This document shows positions 1-6,701 of a stretch of 6,852 nucleotides of DNA, piece by piece. The position numbers and the translations under genes are program-made. The stretch is from positions 1-6,852 of the forward strand of contig JAGVPN010000078.1 of assembly GCA_020052215.1 (NCBI GenBank), read 5' to 3'. Source of the stretch: Syntrophobacterales bacterium. GTDB lineage: Bacteria > Desulfobacterota > Desulfobaccia > Desulfobaccales > 0-14-0-80-60-11. The notes beneath the pieces were generated by a model that saw nothing but the letters and a program-made list of their open reading frames with translations, made no database searches and was not told where the DNA came from. Positions within the stretch are counted from its first letter, which is position 1; each line of letters opens with the position of its first letter.

Positions 1-1
1 G

Positions 2-637
2 GGTAAATACTTCGGGACGTCCACGTACTCTCTGACCTCGTTGTTTGCCGATGAACGGCGAAAAGTCCTGAACATCATCATGGGGCCGACTCTGAGAGAG
101 GCTGAAGCTGCATATAGCTCGATTTATGAGCATCATGCTCCCTTGATTCGCTTTCTGACCGGGTCCGGCACGCCACGGCCCCAAGTCCTGTCGGTCGCCG
201 CGGACTTGTGCCTGAATGCCAAGCTTCGCAGGGTGCTTCACGGGGAGGGGCTTGACCCCGAAGTCGTCAGGCCTCTTCTGGAAGAAGCTCGTTTGGCCGG
301 CACCACTCTGGATGCGACGGCCCTAGGCTTGTTACTGGCCGTCAACATTGAGAGTCTGGCCGAACAGCTTTTCGAGCAACCTGACGACCTGGCTCGCCTG
401 GAGAGGTTGAATAAGGCGGCACAACTGGTCCGGACCTTGCCGTTCGAGGTTAATCTCTGGAAAACCCAAAACATCTGCTACAAGATCCTTCACGCCAACT
501 GTCCCAACTTCACGGAGAAGGCCGGCCTGGGCGACCAAAACGCGTCAGAATGGCTACGCCATTACACGGTTTTGGCTGAGAATTTTTTACTACGGGTGCC
601 CGTATGCCCCGTAAACAGCAAACCTGCAAAGGGATAG
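2..637 (+). CDS. GH57-type glucan-active protein, C-terminal part (DUF3536-like), partial at left edge
   Basis: The reading frame is open from base 2 to the TAG at 635-637, giving 211 residues with no start of its own, so the gene begins before the window. The first visible residues, GKYFGTSTYSLTSLFADERR, and the later mostly helical stretch resemble the DUF3536 region found behind the GH57 catalytic domain in proteins annotated as alpha-amylase or glucanotransferase-like. The GH57 catalytic residues would lie upstream and cannot be checked here. The segment is rich in Leu and Ala, with several Arg/Glu-rich amphipathic helices and no signal peptide or membrane segment, which fits a cytoplasmic protein. 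The stop is 18 bases before treY, so the two are probably co-transcribed. Family assignment is from memory of the sequence pattern; the role in glycogen or maltodextrin turnover is inferred from the neighbours. A TTG at 41 is an internal codon, not the start. Confidence 0.8.
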   Translation, partial: GKYFGTSTYSLTSLFADERRKVLNIIMGPTLREAEAAYSSIYEHHAPLIRFLTGSGTPRPQVLSVAADLCLNAKLRRVLHGEGLDPEVVRPLLEEARLAGTTLDATALGLLLAVNIESLAEQLFEQPDDLARLERLNKAAQLVRTLPFEVNLWKTQNICYKILHANCPNFTEKAGLGDQNASEWLRHYTVLAENFLLRVPVCPVNSKPAKG

Positions 638-655
638 AAGACCGGGAAGTCTCTC

Positions 656-3472
656 ATGAATGTGCCAACCGCGACCTATCGGATTCAATTCAATCCGGCG
701 TTCGGATTTAAGAATGCGCAGCCGGTCATTGCCTATCTGGCGGACCTGGGTATATCCGACCTGTACGCTTCTCCCATATTCAAGGCCGTCAAGGGCAGCA
801 CCCACGGCTATGATGTGGTTGACCCCAATCACCTGAATCCTGAGTTGGGGGGGCTCTCTGACTTGGAGGGGCTGGCCGCGGAACTAAAAGCTTACCATAT
901 GGGGTTGATTCAGGATATTGTCCCGAATCACATGGCGATAGATTCGGAAAATCGCATGCTGATGGATATTTTGGAGAATGGCTCCAGCTCCAGCTACTTT
1001 CAGTTTTTCGACGTAGATTGGGATTATCCGGCCGCCAGCCTCAACAAGCGAATTCTGGCCCCTTTTTTGGGCAGGTTCTATGGGGAGTGTCTCGAAGACG
1101 GAGAGATCGCCCTCCAATACGGTCCTGATGGCTTCAAGGTGGCTTACTTCAACCTCGCCTTGCCGTTGCGCATCGAATCTTATCTCAATCTTTTCAACAA
1201 CTTTTCCCAGTTAAAAAAGAAAGTTGCCGAAGACGATCCCGACTATATCAAACTTTTAGGTATCCTCTATGTCTTGAAGTCGCTCTCTTCGAGCGATGAA
1301 CCGGAGGAGCGCAATAACCAGATAAAATTTATCCAACACACCTTGTGGGAAGCCTACAACAGCAACGCCGTCATCAAGGCATTTGTCGATGAAAACGTGC
1401 GGACCTTCAATGGTGAAAAGGAGAAGGCCGAGAGTTTTAATTTTCTTGATGACCTTCTTTCCCAACAAGTCTTCAGGCTTTCATTTTGGAAAGTGGCCGC
1501 GGAAGAAATAAATTATCGCCGCTTCTTTTGTGTTAATGGGCTAATTTCACTAAGAGTGGAAGACGAGCATGTTCTAAACTACACGCACGGCCTGATTTTC
1601 GATCTGATTGCCAAACGTGTGGTCACCGGTTTAAGAATTGATCATGTTGATGGGCTGTATGATCCGGCAAGCTATCTGCAAAAGGTGAGAGAAAAAGCCC
1701 CGGCAACCTATATCATGGTTGAAAAAATACTCAATCTTCAGGAAGACCTGCCACCTGCTTGGCCGGTCCAGGGAACCACCGGCTATGATTTTATAAATTA
1801 TGTCAATGAGTTGTTTTGCCAAAAGGAAAATAAGCGAGCTTTTAGCAGAATCTATGCCAGCGTAACTGGCTTAAAGAGACCTTATGAAGAGGTCGTGCAC
1901 GACAACAAAAAGCTGATAATTCAGGAAGATATGGCGAGCGACGTCCACAACCTCGCCCAGCTCCTGAAGAAGATCTCCAGCCGGGACCGCCATGGAAGCG
2001 ACATAACTCTTACGGCGCTGCAGAGAGCCTTGACCGAAGTCCTGGCAGTGTTTCCCGTATACCGGACCTACATCAGCCAGGTGGTGGTCTCGGACAACGA
2101 CCGGAAGCACATTTTGGCCGCGGTGGACCGGGCCAGAGCCAATTTCCCCGCCCTCTTACATGGATTTACCTTCGTACGACGATTCCTTCTATTGGACTTT
2201 CCCGATTATGTTTCTGAAGAAGAGAAACGGGACTGGCTACACTTTGTCATGAGGTTTCAGCAACTTACCGGGCCAGTAATGGCGAAGGGCGTCGAAGATA
2301 CCACCCATTATGTGTACAACCGGCTCTTGTCACTCAATGAGGTAGGTGGACGGCCGGGTCACTTCGGCTGCTCGCTGGAAGAATTCCACCACTTCAACAC
2401 CAAGAAAAGAGACTTGTGGCCGGATTCCTTGAATGCAACCTCGACTCACGACACCAAAAGAGGCGAAGACGGGCGCGCCAGAATCAATGTGTTGTCCGAG
2501 GTGCCGGACGAGTGGCTAAAAAACCTCCGGACCTGGATCAAGCTAAACCGGGGCAAAAAAAAGCGCCTGCGCGGCTTAGCCGTTCCGGATAGAAACGACG
2601 AGTATTTTTTATACCAGACGCTGATTGGCGCCTGGCCATTTGCAGATGCCGAGTATCCCGAGTTCATGGCAAGAATTAAGAGCTATATTGTCAAAGCGGT
2701 CCGGGAAGCCAAAGTCCATACCGCCTGGTTGAAGCCCGACACTGAGTATGAAGACGCTTACGTCTCATTCGCTGAGAAAATCCTGGCCCGCTCCGAAGCC
2801 AACATCTTCCTGAAAGAATTTATCCCGTTTTGCCGGAGAGTTTCGCACTACGGGATACTCAACTCCCTCTCGCAAACCTTGATCAAGATTACCTCACCCG
2901 GGGTGCCGGATTTCTATCAGGGATCTGAACTCTGGGACCTGAGCCTGGTGGATCCTGACAATCGCCGGCCGGTGGATTTTGACAAAAGGCGCACCATGTT
3001 GGATAGCATCCGTGAACCGGATGAGGCTGATATTGGCCGACTGGTCCAAAATCTCCTTTCCACGCCAGAGGACGGCAAGATTAAACTCTTTCTCATTTAT
3101 CGGGCGCTCCAAGCCAAAAAAGCCCATCGAGACATCTTCCGTTCCGGCGCTTATCTGCCCCTGGAGTCGGCGGGAAGATTCAGGAGTCATGTCATCGCCT
3201 TTGCCTGGAGGTATCATCGGCAATGGGGCCTGGTCATGGCTCCGAGGTTTCTCAGCCACCTGGTTCAAGAGGGAGATTTTCCTCTGGGAAGACAAGTATG
3301 GCAGGACACCGAAGTGATCATGCCTGACGGGGCGCCGGCTGCCTGGCGGAATGTGATCACGGGCGAGGTGCTTGCTGCGGGCCAGGCACTGTCGGTCGGA
3401 GATATATTACTCAGCTTTCCCGTGGCGTTGCTCATGGGCGAAGGACAGGAGGAGTATGGGCAAACCACTTGA
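656..3472 (+). CDS. treY: Maltooligosyltrehalose synthase (GH13)
   Basis: TreY (EC 5.4.99.15) converts the reducing-end alpha-1,4 linkage of maltooligosaccharides to an alpha,alpha-1,1 linkage; TreZ then releases trehalose. The 938-residue product shows every GH13 signature: YRIQF near the N-terminus (8-12), THGYDVVDP (49-57), region I DIVPNH (87-92), region II GLRIDHVDGL with nucleophile Asp329, region III MVEKIL with acid/base Glu356, and region IV STHDTKRGED with Asp599. The C-terminal SPGVPDFYQGSEL (747-759) and DPDNRRPVD (767-775) motifs are typical of TreY. The length is in the usual range for the longer bacterial TreY. ATG 656 is preceded by a weak GGGAAG (644-649), and the family's usual N-terminus starts right here. 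No signal peptide is seen, so it is cytoplasmic. It lies 18 bases after the GH57-type gene. TreZ is not in the window and may be upstream. An A8 run (2555-2562) is present but the frame is intact. Confidence 0.96.
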   Translation: MNVPTATYRIQFNPAFGFKNAQPVIAYLADLGISDLYASPIFKAVKGSTHGYDVVDPNHLNPELGGLSDLEGLAAELKAYHMGLIQDIVPNHMAIDSENRMLMDILENGSSSSYFQFFDVDWDYPAASLNKRILAPFLGRFYGECLEDGEIALQYGPDGFKVAYFNLALPLRIESYLNLFNNFSQLKKKVAEDDPDYIKLLGILYVLKSLSSSDEPEERNNQIKFIQHTLWEAYNSNAVIKAFVDENVRTFNGEKEKAESFNFLDDLLSQQVFRLSFWKVAAEEINYRRFFCVNGLISLRVEDEHVLNYTHGLIFDLIAKRVVTGLRIDHVDGLYDPASYLQKVREKAPATYIMVEKILNLQEDLPPAWPVQGTTGYDFINYVNELFCQKENKRAFSRIYASVTGLKRPYEEVVHDNKKLIIQEDMASDVHNLAQLLKKISSRDRHGSDITLTALQRALTEVLAVFPVYRTYISQVVVSDNDRKHILAAVDRARANFPALLHGFTFVRRFLLLDFPDYVSEEEKRDWLHFVMRFQQLTGPVMAKGVEDTTHYVYNRLLSLNEVGGRPGHFGCSLEEFHHFNTKKRDLWPDSLNATSTHDTKRGEDGRARINVLSEVPDEWLKNLRTWIKLNRGKKKRLRGLAVPDRNDEYFLYQTLIGAWPFADAEYPEFMARIKSYIVKAVREAKVHTAWLKPDTEYEDAYVSFAEKILARSEANIFLKEFIPFCRRVSHYGILNSLSQTLIKITSPGVPDFYQGSELWDLSLVDPDNRRPVDFDKRRTMLDSIREPDEADIGRLVQNLLSTPEDGKIKLFLIYRALQAKKAHRDIFRSGAYLPLESAGRFRSHVIAFAWRYHRQWGLVMAPRFLSHLVQEGDFPLGRQVWQDTEVIMPDGAPAAWRNVITGEVLAAGQALSVGDILLSFPVALLMGEGQEEYGQTT
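3447..3454 (+). promoter_or_regulatory. Strong Shine-Dalgarno-like AGGAGGAG inside the end of treY
   Basis: AGGAGGAG lies within the last codons of treY. It sits directly before an ATG at 3456, not before otsB (3608), which has no clear ribosome binding site of its own. It may be the relic of the start of a gene that once followed treY, or may drive the small ORF 3456-3611. It also encodes Gln-Glu-Glu of TreY, so it could be coincidental. Confidence 0.35.
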
Positions 3473-3611
3473 GTGGCGCCGCCCCGACGGTGTTCCTCAG
3501 TCGCCGCCATCATCGCCGTGGAGATCGGCAAGTGGGCGAGGCGAAGGAAGATTCTGTCCTATGCTTAATTTTCACCTAACCTTACGCTGCGCAAGTATCT
3601 ATCGGCTATGA
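3456..3611 (+). CDS. Possible small bridging ORF (51 codons) between treY and otsB
   Basis: An ATG at 3456 sits just behind AGGAGGAG, overlaps the end of treY by 17 bases, and opens a 51-codon frame whose TGA overlaps the otsB start as ATGA (3608-3611). This geometry could carry ribosomes from treY to otsB, which lacks a visible Shine-Dalgarno. Against a real protein: the product is rich in Pro, Ser and Arg (for example DGVPQSPPSSPWRS), has no domain I recognise, and overlaps a more protein-like stretch in another frame (3500-3568). It may be a leader-like coupling ORF, the remnant start of a deleted gene, or chance. No function is proposed. Confidence 0.2.
   Translation: MGKPLEWRRPDGVPQSPPSSPWRSASGRGEGRFCPMLNFHLTLRCASIYRL
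3500..3568 (+). pseudogene. Possible remnant: C-terminal tail resembling a P-type cation ATPase
   Basis: In the frame of the treY stop, bases 3500-3568 encode a short hydrophobic then basic tail containing AVEIGKWARRKIL and ending at TAA 3566-3568. The end of the last membrane helix followed by (V)E-x-x-K-W-x-R-R is what I recall at the C-terminus of many P-type cation-transporting ATPases. Only about 22 codons remain and there is no start, so if the resemblance is real this is the scar of a deletion that removed genes between treY and otsB. The match is too short to be decisive and could be chance. Confidence 0.2.
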
Positions 3612-4399
3612 TCGACTGTCAGACCTCCCTCAGGTTGGTGCAGCAGGCACGTCGACAGGGGCGGCCGCTGCTCCTGTTTCTGGACTATGACGGCACCCTC
3701 GTGGATATCGCGCCCCGGCCGGAGCTGGCCCGGCCCACTCCGGAGCTGCTGGAGTTGCTGAGGCGGCTTACGGCTCAGGGGAACCTGAAGCTGATGGTGG
3801 TGTCGGGTCGCCCCTTGAGAGACTTAGAGGAACTGCTGCCCGTCCCGGGTCTGAACTTTCTGGGGTCCCACGGCGGGGAGGCCTTCATTGCCGGACGCCC
3901 CTATTCCTTGCCGGTTGCCGCCGTCAACCCTGAGGAGCTTTCCCGGTGGCGCAGCCGGTTGGCTGCGGTCCTACAGCCGTTCCGGGGATGGTGGATTGAG
4001 AACAAGCCGCAGGGGTTTGCTCTCCACTATAGGCAGGTGGCGGCAGAACATGCGTATGAATTCATTGAAATATTAGAGAAATGGCAGGAGCAGCTGCGGC
4101 AGAAGGGAGGTTTCCAGGTGCTGGCCGGGAAAAAGGTGCTGGAAATCTTGCCGCACGGCGTCAATAAGGGTGCGGCAATACAGCGAATATTGTTATTATC
4201 TGGATTTTCCGGGGTTTTCCCGGTATATTTAGGGGACGATATTACTGACGAAAGCGCTTTCTGCATTCTGCAAGGCCAGGGGCTGACCATCAAAGTGGGC
4301 CGCCCCGGCGCCGAAACCGCGGCATCTTATTACCTTCCGGATACCAAGGCAGTAAGGCATTTCTTATCCCTTCTCGCCGCACCATTGGAGGACTTTTAA
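3608..4399 (+). CDS. otsB: Trehalose-6-phosphate phosphatase (HAD family)
   Basis: OtsB (EC 3.1.3.12) removes the phosphate from trehalose-6-phosphate. The 263-residue product has the full HAD set in order: motif I FLDYDGTLVDIAPRP (nucleophile Asp26, acid/base Asp28), motif II VVSGRP (Ser66), the trehalose-phosphatase GSHGGE (86-91), a basic motif around Lys175/Lys176 and GVNKGAA (Lys187), and motif IV YLGDDITDE (Asp210, Asp211, Asp214) for magnesium. Length is normal for a stand-alone OtsB, and it is cytoplasmic. ATG 3608 gives the expected ~20 residues before motif I; the frame is open back only to a stop at 3566-3568 and no better start lies in it. There is no good Shine-Dalgarno before it, so translation may depend on ribosomes ending at the overlapping TGA (3609-3611). 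Its stop overlaps the next gene by one base. Its usual partner OtsA is broken at 6319-6645. Confidence 0.95.
   Translation: MIDCQTSLRLVQQARRQGRPLLLFLDYDGTLVDIAPRPELARPTPELLELLRRLTAQGNLKLMVVSGRPLRDLEELLPVPGLNFLGSHGGEAFIAGRPYSLPVAAVNPEELSRWRSRLAAVLQPFRGWWIENKPQGFALHYRQVAAEHAYEFIEILEKWQEQLRQKGGFQVLAGKKVLEILPHGVNKGAAIQRILLLSGFSGVFPVYLGDDITDESAFCILQGQGLTIKVGRPGAETAASYYLPDTKAVRHFLSLLAAPLEDF
4387..4392 (+). promoter_or_regulatory. Ribosome binding site for the DUF5752-like gene
   Basis: GGAGGA lies 6 bases before the ATG at 4399, inside the last codons of otsB. Together with the TAATG stop/start overlap (4397-4401) it fixes the start and indicates coupled translation. Confidence 0.8.
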
Positions 4400-5091
4400 T
4401 GGCGAAGAAATTGGAGCAGGTAGCCGAAGATCCCTTCTGGTTCCAAGAGTGTTTCCTGATGGCCATGCCCCTGGGCAAAAAGGTGGTGAACCTGAGGGAA
4501 CTGTTACAGGGCTTACGTGAAATAGATGAATCAGTGCTCTTCTATCATCTGATCCAATCCCGTCTGGCCCTGGGGCAACCAACGGTGGAATATCCCAACG
4601 ACTTCGCCCTCTGGGCGGCCAACGCCCTGCAGGATAACAAGCTGGCGGAGAAGCTCAGCTCCTTCGATCCCTTCGAATATCAAAACCTGGGGCTGGTCCG
4701 TCAGGCGGTGGCGGATCTCCTGGAGGAGTACCTGTGGGACCTGCCCTCCGTCCCTTGGGCCCGGCCTGGCTTTGAGTTTCACTTCTGCCAGGCCTCGGTG
4801 GTGGTGATGCATTCCCTGATATCAGCCCGCACCTTGAAGGAATTCTGTGAGGCCCTCACCCAAGTGGGGATGGATTCCATCTATTACCACTTCTTCGAAG
4901 CCCGCTGGCGCCTGGGGGAACTGAAAGGCGACGATTTCTCTTTCTGGATTGAGACCAACTTCGGCTTGCCGGAGCTGGTCAAGGCCATCCGCGACGTTGA
5001 TATCTATTTCTACAACCTGAACGAATTGCGGGAGACCCTCTTGGGGTTAATCCACCAGCACCTGGAGGAACTCTGTGATCACCCTGGATGA
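4399..5091 (+). CDS. Two-fold-repeat protein of unknown function, probably DUF5752 family
   Basis: This is a 230-residue soluble protein with no signal peptide, membrane segment or enzyme motif that I recognise. I believe it belongs to the DUF5752 family (name from memory). Its clearest property is an internal duplication. Residues 13-50 align without gaps with 127-164: both begin F-x-F, share M23/M137, an L-(K/R)-E (32/146), A/L-rich turns, and end Y-H (49-50, 163-164). The match continues as R-x-x-L-G (55-59 and 169-173), D-F-x-x-W (68-72 and 179-183), D-x-(F/Y)-x-Y (90-94 and 201-205) and a closing helix (101-112 and 211-222). The protein is probably all-helical, with many conserved aromatics and acidic residues. 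It is locked between otsB (1-base overlap) and treT (17-base overlap), so a role with these enzymes, such as a partner or regulator, is likely but not proven. The start is well supported by GGAGGA and TAATG. Confidence 0.93.
   Translation: MAKKLEQVAEDPFWFQECFLMAMPLGKKVVNLRELLQGLREIDESVLFYHLIQSRLALGQPTVEYPNDFALWAANALQDNKLAEKLSSFDPFEYQNLGLVRQAVADLLEEYLWDLPSVPWARPGFEFHFCQASVVVMHSLISARTLKEFCEALTQVGMDSIYYHFFEARWRLGELKGDDFSFWIETNFGLPELVKAIRDVDIYFYNLNELRETLLGLIHQHLEELCDHPG
5064..5068 (+). promoter_or_regulatory. Ribosome binding site that supports the GTG start of treT
   Basis: GGAGG is 6 bases before GTG 5075. No in-frame ATG occurs until residue 67, and the ATG at 5088 is in another frame, so this site decides the start. 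It lies inside the end of the DUF5752-like gene. Confidence 0.8.
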
Positions 5092-6298
5092 TTATGCTCC
5101 CATCGTGGGCGAGGAAGTGGTGAGCCAGCTCTACCGTCTGGCCGAGCACTTGCAGGGGAGGCGGTTTGTCCATATCAACTCCACCGCGATTGGCGGGGGG
5201 GTGGCGGAGATTCTGTCCTGGGCTGTGCCGCTGATGAATCAGTTGGGTCTTCAGACCGATTGGGAAGTCATTATGGGTGATCCGGCCTTTTTTGAGGTCA
5301 CCAAGGCTTTCCACAACGGCCTGCAAGGCTTCAAAGTCAACTTGACTCGCGCCATGCTGGAGCATTACCGCCAGGTCAACCTGGAGAATGCCCGGCGGTT
5401 TTCCTGGGAGGCGGATGTGGTGCTGGTGCATGACCCTCAGCCGGCCAGCTTGATTGAAGTACTGCGTCCTCAATCCCGGCGTTGGGTCTGGCGCTGTCAC
5501 ATAGACGCCTCCCGCCCCCATCTGACGGTGTGGCGGTTCTTGCGGGAGATCGTGAAGCAATACGATGCCTCGGTCTTTTCCATGTCCCAATTCGCTCAGA
5601 ACCTGCCTCACCCCCAGTATCTCATCCGCCCTTCTATTGATCCTTTGAGTGAGAAAAACCGGGATTTGACGGAAGAAGAAATCAAGGCGGTGCTGAACCG
5701 TCTGGGGATAGAGAAAGACAAGCCCCTGATCCTGCAAGTATCACGGTTTGACTCCTTCAAGGACCCCATCGGGGTGATCCAGGCCTTCCGCCTGGTGCGG
5801 CGCCATACGCCCTGCAAGCTGGTGCTGGCCGGCGGGGAAGCCACGGACGATCCTGAAGGCCCCGAGATTTTGGCCCAGGTGCAGGAGGCCGCCCAGGGTG
5901 AACCGGACATCCAGATCCTGTTGCTGCCCCCGGATGCGCACCATGAGATCAACGCCCTGCAACGAGCCGCGGACGTCATCGTGCAAAAATCCACCCGGGA
6001 GGGCTTCGGCCTCACGGTCACCGAGGCCATGTGGAAGGGCAAAGCGGTCATCGGCGGCGCGGTGGGGGGCATTGTCCTGCAGCTGCGGGATTACCACACC
6101 GGCTTTCTGGTAAGTTCCCCCGAAGGCTGCGCCTTCCGCATCCGCTACCTGCTGCACCGCCCGGAGATGGCCCGCCGGATGGGGCAGACCGCCAAGGAGT
6201 TTGTCCGGACGCACTTTCTGATCACCCGGCATATCCGGGATTATCTCACCCTGATGATCCTCCAGGACAACCCTGACAGCCGTCTCATCGAACTTTAA
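5075..6298 (+). CDS. treT: Trehalose glycosyltransferring synthase TreT (GT4)
   Basis: TreT (EC 2.4.1.245) joins glucose from ADP- or UDP-glucose to free glucose to give trehalose directly. The 407-residue product resembles archaeal TreT along its length: VHINSTAIGGGVAEIL (32-47, with the glycine-rich acceptor/nucleotide-sugar loop), MGDPAFFEVTKAFHNGLQG (67-85), VHDPQP (118-123), WRCHIDASRP (139-148), then the GT-B C-terminal domain with LQVSRFDSFKDP (220-231; Arg224 and Lys229 are the expected phosphate-contacting residues), LAGGEATDDPEGPE (251-264) and the retaining GT4 E-x7-E signature EGFGLTVTE (Glu309, Glu317). Length is normal for the family and it is cytoplasmic. Translation starts at GTG 5075 within the end of the preceding gene, so the two products are probably made together. 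Other GT4 trehalose or sucrose-type synthases are possible alternatives, but the N-terminal motifs favour TreT. The donor nucleotide preference cannot be read from the sequence. Confidence 0.9.
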   Translation: MITLDDYAPIVGEEVVSQLYRLAEHLQGRRFVHINSTAIGGGVAEILSWAVPLMNQLGLQTDWEVIMGDPAFFEVTKAFHNGLQGFKVNLTRAMLEHYRQVNLENARRFSWEADVVLVHDPQPASLIEVLRPQSRRWVWRCHIDASRPHLTVWRFLREIVKQYDASVFSMSQFAQNLPHPQYLIRPSIDPLSEKNRDLTEEEIKAVLNRLGIEKDKPLILQVSRFDSFKDPIGVIQAFRLVRRHTPCKLVLAGGEATDDPEGPEILAQVQEAAQGEPDIQILLLPPDAHHEINALQRAADVIVQKSTREGFGLTVTEAMWKGKAVIGGAVGGIVLQLRDYHTGFLVSSPEGCAFRIRYLLHRPEMARRMGQTAKEFVRTHFLITRHIRDYLTLMILQDNPDSRLIEL

Positions 6299-6309
6299 CC
6301 TTAAGTAAT

Positions 6310-6314
6310 GGGGA
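6310..6314 (+). promoter_or_regulatory. Ribosome binding site for the otsA fragment
   Basis: GGGGA is 4 bases before ATG 6319, in the 20-base gap after treT. The start region of otsA therefore still looks functional although the gene is broken downstream. Confidence 0.6.
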
Positions 6315-6318
6315 CTCT

Positions 6319-6645
6319 ATGGTTTGGAATAAGCAACGATTAAAGTCTCTGGTGGAGGAAAAGCTAAGCGATTACCAGATAATCCTGGTGTCCAACCGGG
6401 AACCCTATATGCACATCTACCGGGGAGGCGAGGTGGAGGTCATCATGCCCGCCAGCGGCATGGCCATTGCCTTGGACTCGCTGATGCAGACCTGCGGCGG
6501 CACCTGGATCGCCGCCGGCAGCGGTGAGGCGGACCAAGAGGCCGTCGCCGGGCAAGACGCCGTGATGGTGCCCCCCCAGGACCCCAGGTACAAGTTGCGC
6601 CGGGTCTGGCTGACCAAACGGACACAACGAAGCATGAAAATGTAG
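6319..6645 (+). pseudogene. otsA: Trehalose-6-phosphate synthase (GT20), N-terminal fragment, truncated
   Basis: OtsA (EC 2.4.1.15) makes trehalose-6-phosphate from UDP-glucose and glucose-6-phosphate. Only 108 codons are present, against roughly 450 or more in a working enzyme. The visible part shows ILVSNREPY (22-30; the SNR arginine is Arg27), the glycine-type loop MPASGMAIALD (43-53), CGGTWIAAGSGEADQE (59-74) and RRVWLTK (94-100), all typical of the GT20 N-terminal lobe. After Lys100 (base 6618) the likeness stops. The last eight codons, RTQRSMKM, look foreign, and the TAG (6643-6645) lies at the edge of a 68-base inverted-repeat element. No GT20 sequence is recognisable in any frame of the remaining 207 bases. 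The donor-site residues of the C-terminal lobe are therefore missing, and the product should be inactive. An assembly join at a repeat is the main alternative. It follows treT by 20 bases with an intact ribosome site. Confidence 0.85.
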
Positions 6646-6701
6646 GACAGCCGCCCCCGGCTGTCCATGGGCAGGCGAGGGCGCCTGCCCTCCACTTTCA
6701 T
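6634..6701. repeat. 68-base cloverleaf-type inverted-repeat element at the otsA break
   Basis: Outer arms ATGAAAATGTA (6634-6644) and TCCACTTTCAT (6691-6701) are inverted repeats matching at 9 of 11 positions. Between them lie two perfect hairpins: GGACAGCCG/CGGCTGTCC (6645-6653 and 6658-6666, loop CCCC) and GGGCAGGCG/CGCCTGCCC (6669-6677 and 6682-6690, loop AGGG), separated only by AT. The two 5' arms differ at two of nine positions, and both differences are matched by changes in the opposite arm, so the fold seems preserved. This is the form of a REP/MITE-like dispersed element. No target-site duplication is obvious. There is no T-run behind the hairpins on either strand, so it is not a standard terminator. 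Confidence 0.85.

Noticed and set aside
41..43. TTG as the start of the first gene
   Set aside because: The frame is open to the left edge and the residues before it (GKYFGTSTYSLTS) continue the family pattern, so TTG is an internal Leu codon.
2555..2562. A8 run in treY as a programmed frameshift or phase-variation site
   Set aside because: TreY homology continues in the same frame on both sides, and Gly-Lys-Lys-Lys-Arg is a plausible surface loop.
2894..3317. Open frames on both strands over the C-terminal part of treY
   Set aside because: The TreY frame here carries the conserved SPGVPDFYQGSEL and DPDNRRPVD motifs, and the other frames have no recognisable content.
4979..5737. Long open frame on the - strand (252 codons) opposite treT
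   Set aside because: It lies antisense to the conserved N-terminal half of TreT; its His/Gln/Pro-rich product shows no domain and the frame is explained by the codon bias of the + strand gene.
5608..6232. Two further - strand frames of 154 and 163 codons opposite treT
   Set aside because: Both are shadows of the GC-rich TreT C-terminal domain, overlap each other, and have low-complexity products.
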